Positions 16,170 to 25,591 are shown, counted from the stretch's first letter. The stretch is 45,246 nt of DNA from Kiritimatiellia bacterium (GCA_017481725.1 JAFUOX010000082.1:1-45246); one strand, 5' to 3'. Notes: generated by a model from the letters alone, not told the origin. Translations and numbers: made by a program.

Positions 16170-17486
16170 ATGAAAAAAATTAATATATTTTCAGTTAGCG
16201 TTGTTATAGCTTGTTTGTTTGCAACAATAATGAATTCCAATGCTCAGGAATTTGGTGTTGCGAAAGAGAGTGGATGGGGTGTTTCTGCTTCGATCGGTGC
16301 ACAGTTTACTGATAATCGTGATCAAGTTGATGATACTGTTCCTTTAAAGGATGGCACTTATCTTCAGAAAGAAGATGATACAGATTTAAATATTGGCTTA
16401 ACTATTTCATATGAGCGTGTAATTGAGAACCGCTATAAATTGTATTTTGATTACTCTCCAACATATGTTTATCATGATAATCCACGTGATGGAACAGAGG
16501 AAGATGCTCTTGATCATTCAGTAAATGCTCGTATGGAGTTTAGTCCTGGAAGAAGAACATATGTAAAGATAACAGAGAGATATTGGTGGAGTGGTAATAA
16601 GAATTGGTACTTTGCTGATGAAGATATTTATGATTCTTCAATAACAGAGGTTGATGATTTCAATGATAAGTATTATGAGAATCGTCTAACAGCACATCTT
16701 CAGTACAATTTCTCACAAAAGAATTTTATGCTACTTGATGGCTTGTGGCGTATTCGCCGTTATGATGATAGCGAGGTGGCAGAAGATAATGATGAGGATG
16801 AGTATAACCTACGTATGGCAATTATGCGTAGCCCAACACGTTATTATTCATTAGGTTTCTTTGGTGAGTATACATCCTTTGATCGAGAGAGCAGTGTTGA
16901 AGAATTTGATTTTGGTGTTGATTATGTTTCTTTAGGTATTCAGACAACAATCGATTTCTTTGCAGATGAAAGCTGGGTTTTGAATGCTTCCTCTGGCTAC
17001 AACATCATGGAGTATGAGGATGAGACAATGGAAGACAACGATATGCTTGGTGATTCTCGCATCGAGTTAGTTGTTCATCAGAAAGAGAAGCTTCGTGGTA
17101 AATTCGGTTTCCGCTATAGCAAGGATTATGCTTCCGTTTATCCATATTCATCTGAGAAGAATACAACACTTTATGGTTCCGTTTCACGCATTTTGGGCAG
17201 AAACAATGACTATATCGTTGGTGCAGATTTAGAGTATCGTATGAGAGATTATGAGCTTGATGATTTGGATCCAGATGTTTTGGCATATCGTGAATCTATT
17301 GGTCTAGTAAATACAGATGCTAGTCGTGATAGTGTCTATTTGAGACTATATTTAAATGCTCGTTTATCTAAGAGCTGCCGTGCAACAATGTTCTACTCAT
17401 ACGAAGAAGTGGATACCGATGTTTCTACAACAAAGAATTATGACGAGAATGTTTTCGGCATTAAATTAACCTACGATTTTCTTTAA
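16170..17486 (+). CDS. Outer-membrane beta-barrel protein of the exopolysaccharide cluster
   Basis: A 438-residue protein with a signal peptide (cleavage after SNAQ or SNA). The mature part alternates amphipathic strands rich in Tyr/Phe with acidic turns (for example RYYSLGFFGEYTSF, KLRGKFGFRYSKDY, SRDSVYLRLYLNARL), and it ends with a terminal strand LTYDFL, as usual for outer-membrane barrels. It resembles the barrel proteins that accompany Wzc/Wza genes in exosortase-type exopolysaccharide loci, where they may form or assist the secretion channel (inference from context). It has its own promoter and a strong terminator directly after, so it may be made in excess over the downstream genes. 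Confidence 0.8.
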   Translation: MKKINIFSVSVVIACLFATIMNSNAQEFGVAKESGWGVSASIGAQFTDNRDQVDDTVPLKDGTYLQKEDDTDLNIGLTISYERVIENRYKLYFDYSPTYVYHDNPRDGTEEDALDHSVNARMEFSPGRRTYVKITERYWWSGNKNWYFADEDIYDSSITEVDDFNDKYYENRLTAHLQYNFSQKNFMLLDGLWRIRRYDDSEVAEDNDEDEYNLRMAIMRSPTRYYSLGFFGEYTSFDRESSVEEFDFGVDYVSLGIQTTIDFFADESWVLNASSGYNIMEYEDETMEDNDMLGDSRIELVVHQKEKLRGKFGFRYSKDYASVYPYSSEKNTTLYGSVSRILGRNNDYIVGADLEYRMRDYELDDLDPDVLAYRESIGLVNTDASRDSVYLRLYLNARLSKSCRATMFYSYEEVDTDVSTTKNYDENVFGIKLTYDFL

Positions 17487-17500
17487 TTAATGTTTGCTAG

Positions 17501-17539
17501 TTAAGTAGAATAATTTAATTTTGAATTATTCTAGCTTAA
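17501..17539 (+). repeat. Long AT-rich inverted repeat before the terminator
   Basis: Arms 17501-17515 and 17524-17539 pair over 15 bp with one bulged G and an 8-nt loop. It precedes the GC-rich terminator hairpin and could stabilise the barrel mRNA 3' end or take part in attenuation. Confidence 0.6.
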
Positions 17540-17549
17540 TTTTTGGGTT

Positions 17550-17581
17550 ACCGCCGGCATAATTTTCATCCGGCGGTTTTT
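17550..17581 (+). terminator. Intrinsic terminator between barrel and tyrosine-kinase genes
   Basis: A perfect 8-bp GC-rich stem ACCGCCGG/CCGGCGGT with a 12-nt loop and five T residues (17577-17581). It ends only 23 nt before the next ATG, and no clear promoter lies in between, so it may act as an attenuator of the export genes. Confidence 0.9.
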
Positions 17582-17604
17582 ATGTAAAAAAACGAGAGCT
17601 TTTT

Positions 17605-19854
17605 ATGACACAGAATAATGCACCAGTAGATCAAAAAGATGCACAACAAACAATTCAAGAGGATTCAGTTCATTTTCTTGATTATTGGCAGATTTTGTAT
17701 TCTCGCAAAGAAATTGTGATTGCTATTACGCTTGTAATGTTCTTTGCTGGTATTTTTATTACTCGCCAAATGCCTAATGTTTATCAGTCAAGCACACTTA
17801 TTGAAATACAACGTGAAACACCAAGTCTTGATGTCTATGGTCAAACCTATGTGCGCTATGATCCAATTTTCTTAAAGACTCAATTTGAAATCATTCGTTC
17901 AGATCCAATTATCGAAGAGGTTGTTCGTAATTTGCACTTAGATGATGATTTAGGTGATGCATATGGTTGGACAGGTAAATTTACTCCGGCAATGGTTTTT
18001 GAAAAGACCGTTGGTGTTGTGCAACGTAGCTTGACACTTGATATTGTGCGCGATACACAGCTTGTTCAAATCACAGTAAAAATGAGTAAGCCAGAAAAGC
18101 CACAAGGCGAAGCAGCTAAGATGGCAACGCGTATAGCAAATGAGATTGCTAATGTTTTTACAATTTGGAATCAAAATCGCTCTCGTGAGGTTAAGGAGCA
18201 GGGCCTAGAAACATTGAAAGCAGAAATTCTCGAGGTAGAAAATTTAATTTCTAAGCAAGAGGATTTGCTTTCTGAGATGCGTACAAAAGAAAATATTACG
18301 GTTGTAGGTGAGGTTGATACAGGTACCACATCAATTCGTAGCCAGATTGTTAATATAAATTCTCAATTAGAGCAAGCAGAAATAGATGCTAATACAAAGA
18401 AGTACAAGTATGAAAGCTTTAAGAAGCTTCCTCTTAATACAGCTATCGCAACACTTGTTTCTAGCTCAACATATGGCGGAGGAGAGCTTCTTGTTCCTCT
18501 TGTACGCGAGCTTGGTCAGCTTGAGGCAACAGCTTCTGCAAATGAAAAGGCTGCGCTTGGACCTAATCATCCAGAAATGCTACGCATTAATGAGATGATG
18601 AACCAAATTAATGGAAGAATTAAGGCTTGTGTTGATGATGTAACTGTTGCTTACAAAATGGATTATGACCAAGCTGTTGCACGTGTTAATCAGATTAAGG
18701 CTCGTCTAGCTGCACTAGAAAAACGTGAAAAAGAACTTTCTACTGGTGTTTCTCTTGATTTTGAAAGAAATCTAACAGAGCTAAAAACACTTAAAGATCG
18801 TAAAATTTTCCTAGAAAATAATTTAATGCAAGAGCAAATGAAGTTAAAGGCTTCTACAACTAGTGTTGAAATAATTCAGCCTGCAAAGACTGATGAGGTT
18901 CCTTCTCCAGTAAGCCCAAATTTTGCTCTAAATGTAATTTTAAGCTTGGTTGCTGGTTTATTCTTTGGTGTTGTTATTGCAATTTTTGTTGAGTATTTGG
19001 ATACAACAATCAAAAATGTAGATGATGTAGAGAAGTATGTCGGCTCATCAGTTCTTGGTGTTGTTCCTCAGCAAATGAGAAGCTTGAATGATGCACATGC
19101 TCGCCCTAGCCAAAAGGAAATTTATCGTATTTTGCGTATGAATTTGAAGTCATCACAAAAGTTAGCAGATGGAAAGACTATTATTGTTACTTCTGCTGGT
19201 GCTGGTGAGGGTAAGTCAATGACATCGTTTAACCTTGCATATGTTTGTGCAGAGGTTGGTGAGAAGGTTCTATTGATTGACGGAGATATTCACCGCCCAC
19301 GTCAACACCATATTATGGGTAAGCAAGCAACACCAGGTCTAATTAACATAATTGTTGGTGAGGTTGGTGTTGATGAAGCTCTTCATGAGGAGGTTTTCCC
19401 TAACTTTGATTTTATTCCTGCTGGTCGTATCGCAAGTGCAAATGTATATGGTTTGCTTGATACAGATGAAGCACGTGATTTGTTTGTAGAATTAGCAAAT
19501 CGCTACGATAGAATTATTGTTGATGCTCCTCCTATGGTTGGTGTTTCTGATACCGCACAGGTTGTTCGCCTTGGTGATGCTACAATAATGGTTGTTCAGC
19601 ACCGTAAGTATCCTCGTGATTTGTATTCTCGTGCTAGAAATATGGTTGTAAGTATGGGTGGCAATCTTATCGGTGTTATCCTCAATAATGTTAATACAAA
19701 TCGTGACTATTCTTCATATTACTACAAGCATCAGTACTACTATTATAATAGCTATGGACGCTATGGCTATGGTTATGGTGGATATTCTAGCTATACATCT
19801 GAAGAGTCAGATAACGAAGATGTACGTAAGCATGGGCGTAAGAGAAATAGCTAA
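17605..19854 (+). CDS. Polysaccharide co-polymerase/BY-type tyrosine autokinase (Wzc-like)
   Basis: A 749-residue inner-membrane protein. A cytoplasmic N-tail and TM1 (about residues 38-57) are followed by a Wzz domain, a long periplasmic coiled-coil part (about 200-430) and TM2 (about 435-460). The cytoplasmic BY-kinase has Walker A SAGAGEGKS (Lys537), Walker A' VLLIDGDIHRP and Walker B IIVDAPP. The C-tail is a striking tyrosine cluster (SSYYYKHQYYYYNSYGRYGY) that serves as the autophosphorylation site in this family. It controls polymer length and export with the Wza-type partner encoded 22 nt downstream. Its start lies 23 nt after a strong terminator. Confidence 0.95.
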   Translation: MTQNNAPVDQKDAQQTIQEDSVHFLDYWQILYSRKEIVIAITLVMFFAGIFITRQMPNVYQSSTLIEIQRETPSLDVYGQTYVRYDPIFLKTQFEIIRSDPIIEEVVRNLHLDDDLGDAYGWTGKFTPAMVFEKTVGVVQRSLTLDIVRDTQLVQITVKMSKPEKPQGEAAKMATRIANEIANVFTIWNQNRSREVKEQGLETLKAEILEVENLISKQEDLLSEMRTKENITVVGEVDTGTTSIRSQIVNINSQLEQAEIDANTKKYKYESFKKLPLNTAIATLVSSSTYGGGELLVPLVRELGQLEATASANEKAALGPNHPEMLRINEMMNQINGRIKACVDDVTVAYKMDYDQAVARVNQIKARLAALEKREKELSTGVSLDFERNLTELKTLKDRKIFLENNLMQEQMKLKASTTSVEIIQPAKTDEVPSPVSPNFALNVILSLVAGLFFGVVIAIFVEYLDTTIKNVDDVEKYVGSSVLGVVPQQMRSLNDAHARPSQKEIYRILRMNLKSSQKLADGKTIIVTSAGAGEGKSMTSFNLAYVCAEVGEKVLLIDGDIHRPRQHHIMGKQATPGLINIIVGEVGVDEALHEEVFPNFDFIPAGRIASANVYGLLDTDEARDLFVELANRYDRIIVDAPPMVGVSDTAQVVRLGDATIMVVQHRKYPRDLYSRARNMVVSMGGNLIGVILNNVNTNRDYSSYYYKHQYYYYNSYGRYGYGYGGYSSYTSEESDNEDVRKHGRKRNS

Positions 19855-19876
19855 TTTGCAAAGGGGATTTACTATT

Positions 19877-20518
19877 ATGAATAATCTTAAGTATATTACA
19901 TCTATATCCGTGTTGTTATTTTCTATATTCATTTCAGGATGTTTTTTTTCTAATGGCGGAATGAATTATGACAATCCTTCTGCATGGCGTCCACAAATTC
20001 CATCAGAAATTGGTCACACAATAAAAGGTGCTGCTCGTACTCTCCGCACTGATGATACTGTGCTAATAACAATAACACCTGGAGCTCTTCAAGCTTCAAC
20101 AATAGAAGATATTATCGATGCAAGTGGTATGGTTACTCTTCCTCTAATCGGTGAGTTTTCTGTTGGAGGGCTTACAACTTCTGAGGCAGAAAAGAAAATT
20201 AGCGATGCCTATGTAAAAGGTGGCTTGTATAAAAATGTTACTACAACAGTTGTCTGCCGCAATGAAGTCCAAAGCAGTGTTGTTTATATTTCTGGTGCCG
20301 TAAATAAAAAGGGGGCAATCCCTTATATTGATGGTATGACTCTTCGTATGGCTATTGTAACAGCTGGAGATAGAACACCTTACGCAAGCACAGATGTTAG
20401 AATTACACGTGATGGAAAAATTTCAAAGCATAATATTGGCCGAATAGAAAATAATAAAGAAATTGATCCTGTTCTAAAGCCCAATGATATGATTGAAGTT
20501 CAAGAGCGTTGGCTATAA
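19877..20518 (+). CDS. Wza-type polysaccharide export lipoprotein
   Basis: 213 residues, starting at the ATG after AAGGGG; the same frame is open further upstream inside the kinase gene but that part is not used. The signal peptide ends in a lipobox ISGC, giving a lipoprotein. A poly-export domain follows (TDDTVLITITPG, then ASGMVTLPLIGEFSVGGLT, and SEAEKKISDAYVKGG), then one SLBB-like domain (VVYISGAVNKKGAIPY, TLRMAIVTAGD) and the closing KPNDMIEVQERWL. It is much shorter than E. coli Wza and lacks the C-terminal outer-membrane helix, so another protein, perhaps the barrel at 16170, may complete the outer-membrane passage (inference). Confidence 0.92.
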   Translation: MNNLKYITSISVLLFSIFISGCFFSNGGMNYDNPSAWRPQIPSEIGHTIKGAARTLRTDDTVLITITPGALQASTIEDIIDASGMVTLPLIGEFSVGGLTTSEAEKKISDAYVKGGLYKNVTTTVVCRNEVQSSVVYISGAVNKKGAIPYIDGMTLRMAIVTAGDRTPYASTDVRITRDGKISKHNIGRIENNKEIDPVLKPNDMIEVQERWL

Positions 20519-20548
20519 TTTACAAACAACCAATATTTAGGTGATACA

Positions 20549-21199
20549 ATGGGGAAACATGCTTCCCGCATAGATAAATTAATACGTCAGGTTATTATAT
20601 GCTTATTCCTTGTTGTAGGCATTTTTGGCCTTGTTTATTCTTATAAGTGTATTCGAGCCCAGTCTATCTATGCAAAAGTAAAATATGGAGTAACTTGTCC
20701 ATTGTTTTTGAAGCCTTCAATAACAGCAAGTCAAGAGCTTTGGGATTTGCATGATATTGCAAATACAATATATCCTCATAATTATTATTTAAATTCATAT
20801 GTTGCCCGTGAGGCAATAGAATTAGCTAAAGCATCAACAAATAACCCAGATATTTCTTTTGAGGAGTTTAATCTTTTAGCTCGTAAGGCTTTGTTTTATT
20901 CAAAGCTAGCTGTTGATGTTAATCCATATGATGAAGAATCTCGCTTTATGTATCAAGAAGCATTAGTCTTAAATGGAAAAATACAAGAGGCTGTTGAGTA
21001 TTGGGAAAAAATTGTTGATTTAGAATATTGGAATAAAGCTAACCATGTAATAATGGCTGAGCTTTATTTAAAATCTAATAATATTTCTTTGGCTGTGGGT
21101 GAGCTTCCTCATATTCCAAATTCAGAGTTGAAGACTAAGCTTTTAAAGTATAAAAAACTCTTTGATAGGCGAGCAAAAAGTAATAATTTGAATAAATAA
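20549..21199 (+). CDS. Membrane-anchored TPR-like protein
   Basis: 216 residues with one membrane helix near the N-terminus (about 13-33) and a helical, probably periplasmic part. Residues about 110-200 look like two to three TPR units (ARKALFYSKLAVDVNPYDEE, ALVLNGKIQEAVEYWEKIV, AELYLKSNNISLAVGEL). It lies between the Wza-type gene (30-nt gap) and asnB (14-nt gap), within one transcription unit. TPR proteins often assemble or regulate exopolysaccharide machinery; the precise role here is unknown. Confidence 0.75.
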   Translation: MGKHASRIDKLIRQVIICLFLVVGIFGLVYSYKCIRAQSIYAKVKYGVTCPLFLKPSITASQELWDLHDIANTIYPHNYYLNSYVAREAIELAKASTNNPDISFEEFNLLARKALFYSKLAVDVNPYDEESRFMYQEALVLNGKIQEAVEYWEKIVDLEYWNKANHVIMAELYLKSNNISLAVGELPHIPNSELKTKLLKYKKLFDRRAKSNNLNK

Positions 21200-21213
21200 T
21201 TGGAGATTGTTTT

Positions 21214-23142
21214 ATGTGTGGTATTGCTGGTTTCTTTGGCCCTAATGCAGGTGCAACTGTTAAGCAAATGACAGATATTATGACATATCGCGGTCCAGAT
21301 GATGCAGGTCTGTATGAAGGTGAAGGTTTTGCTTTTGGTCAGCGCCGCTTAAGTATTATTGATTTGTCTAGCGGTCATCAACCAATCTTCAATGAGGACA
21401 AGAGTATAATTCTTGTTTGTAATGGTGAAATTTATAATAGCCCAGAGCTCCGTGATGAACTAAAATCTCGTGGTCATGGATTTGCCACTTCTACTGATGT
21501 TGAAGTGATTCTCCATCTTTATGAGGAAATGGGAGAGAAACTATTTTCACGTCTTCGTGGTATGTTTGGCTTTGCTCTTTGGGACTCAAGAAAGCAACGC
21601 CTATTGATGGGCAGAGACCATATGGGACAAAAACCTTTATTCTTTGCAAATGCTAATGGATGCTTTGCTTTTGCTTCAGAGGTTAAGTGTATTTTGACAT
21701 CAGGTATTGTTGAGCGCAAGCCAGATTTGGAAGCTCTTTGGCATTATATGTCATTAAGATATATTCCAGATGATCGTTCTCTATTTGAAGGTGTAATCAA
21801 GCTCCAGGCTGGACATTATGCAATTTTTGAAAAGGGAAGTGTTAAGGTTGAACAATATTGGAAGCTTGATACCTTTAAGAATAAGAGAACTGGCTCTGAA
21901 AAAGAGTTAACAGATGAATTGGATAATATTCTTTTAGATTCTGTTAAAACACATTTGTTGAGCGATGTCCCAGTCGGAACCTTTTTAAGTGGTGGTATTG
22001 ACTCAAGCTTGATAACAGCAATGACTGCCAAAATCACTGGCAAACCTTTTCATACCTTTTCAATTGGTGTTAAAGAGCAGGATATCAATGAACTCCCTTG
22101 GGCAAGAATGGTGTCAGATCAATATGGGTTGATTGCAAGAGAGGAAATTGTTGAAGCAGATATTATTCACAAGATCCCTGAGATGATTTTCCATATGGAT
22201 GAACCATCTGATCCTTTTGGTGTAGGCGTATATCTTGTAAGCCAGGTTGCAGCAAAGGATGTTAAGGTTGTTTTGAGTGGTGACGGTGGTGATGAAAATT
22301 TTGCTGGCTATGACCGCTTTGCAGGACAAAAGCTTGCAGGCTATTATTCCATTATTCCAAAATGCATTCGCAAGCATATTTTTGGCAAAATTTTCAATAT
22401 GGTGCCTGAATCTTTTGGCTACAAGAGTATTGCTTCAAAGCTTAAGTGGTTGAATGATATGTCATTTTATACAGAAGGTGAGCGCTATGCTCGTAGCATG
22501 AGTTTCTTGCGCTTTACTGATGAAACAAAGGAGGCTCTATTTACTCCTGAAGCAATGAGTAAAATTGCTGATAGTGATTCAGTTGGCAAAATTTTACACT
22601 ACTTTAATTCTTCTACTGCTGATGAGCTTCTTGATAAGATGCTTTATACAGATTTGATGACGCGTATGCCAGATCATCTGTTAGCTATCTCTGACCGTAT
22701 GAGTATGGCTCACTCAATTGAGATTCGCCCACCTCTAATTGACTATAAGGTGACAGAATTTGCTGCATCTTTACCTTGCGACATGAAGCTTCGCGGCCGT
22801 GATAAGGGTCTAAAATATTTGCTTCGACAGGTTGCTGCTCGTTATATGTCTCGTGAACTAATTGATAGACCAAAACAGGGCTTTGGTTTCCCAATTGCAC
22901 GTTGGTTACGCACAGATTTGGCTGTATTTTTGCAAAAGTTGTTTGCTGAGTCTCGCTTTGTTGAACTTGGTATATTTAATCAGGCAGAGATTGATCGCTT
23001 GGTTAATGAGCATATCTCTGGCAAGGCTGATCATAATTTCCGCCTATGGATTTTATTAAATCTAGAGATTTGGTATCGCATGTGCTTTGAGGGAGCTTCT
23101 GTTTCTGAAATGCAGGTATTTATTGATCAAAGATTAAAATAA
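21214..23142 (+). CDS. asnB: Asparagine synthase (glutamine-hydrolysing) / amidotransferase
   Basis: 642 residues. The N-terminal class II glutamine amidotransferase domain has the catalytic Cys2 (MCGIAGF) with TYRGPDDAG and VCNGEIYNS. The synthetase domain has the PP-loop LSGGIDSSL (from about Ser259) and VVLSGDGGDENFAGY. Normally it amidates aspartate to asparagine with glutamine and ATP. Close relatives in exopolysaccharide loci are thought to amidate sugars or other carboxylates, and its place directly after three export genes suggests such a role, but general asparagine synthesis cannot be excluded. A GGAG ribosome-binding site lies in the 14-nt gap upstream. Confidence 0.93.
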   Translation: MCGIAGFFGPNAGATVKQMTDIMTYRGPDDAGLYEGEGFAFGQRRLSIIDLSSGHQPIFNEDKSIILVCNGEIYNSPELRDELKSRGHGFATSTDVEVILHLYEEMGEKLFSRLRGMFGFALWDSRKQRLLMGRDHMGQKPLFFANANGCFAFASEVKCILTSGIVERKPDLEALWHYMSLRYIPDDRSLFEGVIKLQAGHYAIFEKGSVKVEQYWKLDTFKNKRTGSEKELTDELDNILLDSVKTHLLSDVPVGTFLSGGIDSSLITAMTAKITGKPFHTFSIGVKEQDINELPWARMVSDQYGLIAREEIVEADIIHKIPEMIFHMDEPSDPFGVGVYLVSQVAAKDVKVVLSGDGGDENFAGYDRFAGQKLAGYYSIIPKCIRKHIFGKIFNMVPESFGYKSIASKLKWLNDMSFYTEGERYARSMSFLRFTDETKEALFTPEAMSKIADSDSVGKILHYFNSSTADELLDKMLYTDLMTRMPDHLLAISDRMSMAHSIEIRPPLIDYKVTEFAASLPCDMKLRGRDKGLKYLLRQVAARYMSRELIDRPKQGFGFPIARWLRTDLAVFLQKLFAESRFVELGIFNQAEIDRLVNEHISGKADHNFRLWILLNLEIWYRMCFEGASVSEMQVFIDQRLK

Positions 23143-23173
23143 TTCTTTGACATTTAGGTATCAAATATTCAGC

Positions 23174-23221
23174 TTTTTTCAGCATCAGAGTCTTGCTTTG
23201 TTTTCTATGGTGCTGAAAGAA
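23174..23221 (+). terminator. Hairpin, possible terminator of the exopolysaccharide cluster
   Basis: TTCAGCATCA pairs with TGGTGCTGAA (one G-U) and can extend through the flanking T/A runs to 14 bp; the loop is 20 nt. Only a short T run follows, so termination may be weak. Confidence 0.5.
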
Positions 23222-23600
23222 TTTTCGCATTTTCTGGTGTTGTATGCATTATGATGCCTGTACGACGATGTGAAAGATTAATCTTTTAAAGAATCTTCTC
23301 TTTTTTAGCAAGAATTTTTGTAAATACTTTTCTAGCAAGTGCATGCATCTGCTAAAGGCGTTGATATTCTCTGGTTTTTTTGAGTTATGGATATGTGGTT
23401 ATGTGTGAACTGCCATTGGCGAAGCATATAGCCTTAGAAGTTTTTTTGTAATCGCATTGGTCTTATAGTAGCAATTGAGACTTTTTCTCCTATTACAAAA
23501 AATCAATGACATACTAACGAATCATTTTCGCATAAGAAATTGGACCATTTATGCGACTTTAAATCTATGGTGAAAAAACATAGGTGTCCATTATTTTGCA

Positions 23601-23630
23601 TTGATTATATTTATGGTTTTGGAGTATAAT
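23601..23630 (+). promoter_or_regulatory. Promoter of the permease-EIIA gene
   Basis: TTGATT (23601-23606), 18-nt spacer, TATAAT (23625-23630). It lies 38 nt before the ATG at 23669; ribosome-binding site AAATAGGAA. Confidence 0.6.
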
Positions 23631-23668
23631 ATAGTCATGTGGAATATTTAAAGAAATAGGAATAATAT

Positions 23669-25525
23669 ATGTCATTTAAGTTGAAAAAAACGTTGGGATT
23701 GGTTGATGTGTTTTGCATTGCTATAGGGGCAATGATCTCAGCAGGTATCTTTTTGCTTCCAGGCGTCGCTTTTTCTCATATTGGACCAGCAATTATTTTC
23801 TCATATATTGTTGGTGGTTTGCTAGCAACACTCGGTATTCTTGCAGTTCTTGAGTTGGCAACGGCAATGCCACGTGCTGGTGGAATTTATTATTTTACCA
23901 CAAGAAGCTTAGGCCCATTAGCAGGAACAATATCTGGAGTGCTTAACTGGTCTGCATTATCTCTAAAGAGTGCTTTTGCTATTTATGGCATGAGTCAAAT
24001 TATTCATATTTATGTGCCATCAATAAATCCTGTTTGGTGTGGAGTCTTTATTACGATATTTTTCTTAATAATAAACTTACTTAGTACCGCCGCAGCAGCA
24101 TGGGCTGAGCGCATAATGGTATTCTTTTTGCTAGCTATTATGGTCATATATGCAGTATTGGGTTTTTCGTATGTTCAACCAGCAAGATTAACACCAATCT
24201 TTTTTGAGGGGAAGAATTTTATTGATATTTTTAAGGAAGCAGGCTTTATATTTGTTGCATTTGGTGGCTTGCTTGGTGTTATTAGTGTTGCCGAGGAAGT
24301 TCGCCAGCCAGGAAGAAGTTTGCCACTTGGAATATTGTGGGGACTTTTAGTTGTTACGATTCTTTATGGCCTATTAATGTATGTTACAATTGGACTTGTT
24401 CCTGCAGATCAATTAATGGGGTCTCAAGAGCCTCTTGCTCAGGCAGCAAAAATACATTATGGGGGCATAGGTTATTGGATATTGACGATTGGTGCAATTT
24501 TGGCATTTGTTACAACAGGTAATGCCGGAATTATGGGAGCTGCTCGTTATCCTGTTGCCTTGGCTCGTGATGGCCTTATGCCAAAACGATTTGCAGCAGT
24601 TATGGGGAAAAATGATATTCCAGTTCCTGCTCTTTTACTTACTGGTAGTTTAATGGTGGGCGTTCAGTTTTTAAATCTAGAGCATCTAGTTCAGGTTGCA
24701 TCAACGGTTGTAATTTTGTCATATATTTTGACAAATTCTGCTGTTCTAATTTTGCGCGAGAGTGGTGTGCTTAATTATCGTCCTTCTTTTAGGACGCCTC
24801 TTTATCCAGTTGTTCCATTGCTATGCATATTGCTTTTTAGTCTTCTGATTTTGAGAATGGGTAGTACATCAATACATTTGGCATTGCTAATCGTATTGGG
24901 TAGTGTTGTGTTATACTATGCGTATGGTCGAAATATCCGCCGCGATACAGCATTTACTCATTTGCTTGGCCGCTTAACGCAAAATGAAATAGTAACAAGT
25001 GAACTAGAAAGAGAGCTTCGTGATGTGGTTCGTTCTCGTGATGAATTTGAAACAGATGTTTTTGATGAGTCAGTTGAGAAGTCTCCAGCTATGGTTTTGA
25101 AGAATTGTCGCTCTGTGCGTGAATTGTTTGGTATTGCAGCAGATGTTTTCTCTCAATATACACAGCTCTCAGCAAGAGATTTGCATGAGCTTTTGATAAA
25201 GCGAGAGCGGATGGCAAGCACAGTAATTACGCCAGGTGTTGCTGTACCACACATTACATTGCCAGCAGAAAAGAATCTTTTTGCGATGCTTTTAGTAAAG
25301 GTAGAAAATGGTGTTAATTTTTCTAGGAATGCTATGCCAGTTGAGACGGTTGTTTTTTTAATCTGCTCACCAGATGAGAAAAATCGTCATATTCATAGTT
25401 TAGCAATGATTGCACAAGCAATTCTAGATCCAGATTTTACAAAGAGTTGGAAAAAAGCCCATACATCTCAACAGCTCAAGGATGTTTTTCTTCTTGCAAA
25501 GCGTATGAGATCAAACCGTAAATAA
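23669..25525 (+). CDS. APC-family amino acid permease fused to a PTS EIIA-like domain
   Basis: 618 residues. The first 430 or so form about twelve membrane helices of an APC amino acid permease: the opening LGLVDVFCIAIGAMISAGIFLLPG holds the unwound TM1 motif (GAMISAGIF), and GGIYYFTTRSLGP and EEVRQPGRSLP are typical loops. After a charged linker, residues about 475-618 form a PTS EIIA type-2 (fructose/nitrogen) domain with RERMASTVITPGVAVPH; His528 is the expected phospho-acceptor. No other PTS gene lies in the window. The fusion suggests that transport is regulated by PTS phosphorylation (inference). Substrate unknown. Confidence 0.9.
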   Translation: MSFKLKKTLGLVDVFCIAIGAMISAGIFLLPGVAFSHIGPAIIFSYIVGGLLATLGILAVLELATAMPRAGGIYYFTTRSLGPLAGTISGVLNWSALSLKSAFAIYGMSQIIHIYVPSINPVWCGVFITIFFLIINLLSTAAAAWAERIMVFFLLAIMVIYAVLGFSYVQPARLTPIFFEGKNFIDIFKEAGFIFVAFGGLLGVISVAEEVRQPGRSLPLGILWGLLVVTILYGLLMYVTIGLVPADQLMGSQEPLAQAAKIHYGGIGYWILTIGAILAFVTTGNAGIMGAARYPVALARDGLMPKRFAAVMGKNDIPVPALLLTGSLMVGVQFLNLEHLVQVASTVVILSYILTNSAVLILRESGVLNYRPSFRTPLYPVVPLLCILLFSLLILRMGSTSIHLALLIVLGSVVLYYAYGRNIRRDTAFTHLLGRLTQNEIVTSELERELRDVVRSRDEFETDVFDESVEKSPAMVLKNCRSVRELFGIAADVFSQYTQLSARDLHELLIKRERMASTVITPGVAVPHITLPAEKNLFAMLLVKVENGVNFSRNAMPVETVVFLICSPDEKNRHIHSLAMIAQAILDPDFTKSWKKAHTSQQLKDVFLLAKRMRSNRK

Positions 25526-25591
25526 TGTTTCATAATGCCCTATAACTAGATACAAACTATTGATTATTTACACATAGAGGAGAAATTAAAT

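Larger units (their letters stand above)
23143..23668 (+). other. 526-nt gene-free region after asnB
   Basis: No convincing open frame on either strand. It contains a hairpin near the asnB end (23174-23221), a short direct repeat of TAGCAAG (about 23307 and 23332), a TGCATGCA palindrome, and a promoter at 23601-23630 for the permease gene. The central part (23230-23590) could hold a small RNA, but I recognised none. Confidence 0.4.

Noticed and set aside
19658..19876. Upstream extension of the Wza-type gene
   Set aside because: It overlaps the tyrosine-kinase gene; the ATG at 19877 has AAGGGG upstream and starts a proper lipoprotein signal peptide.
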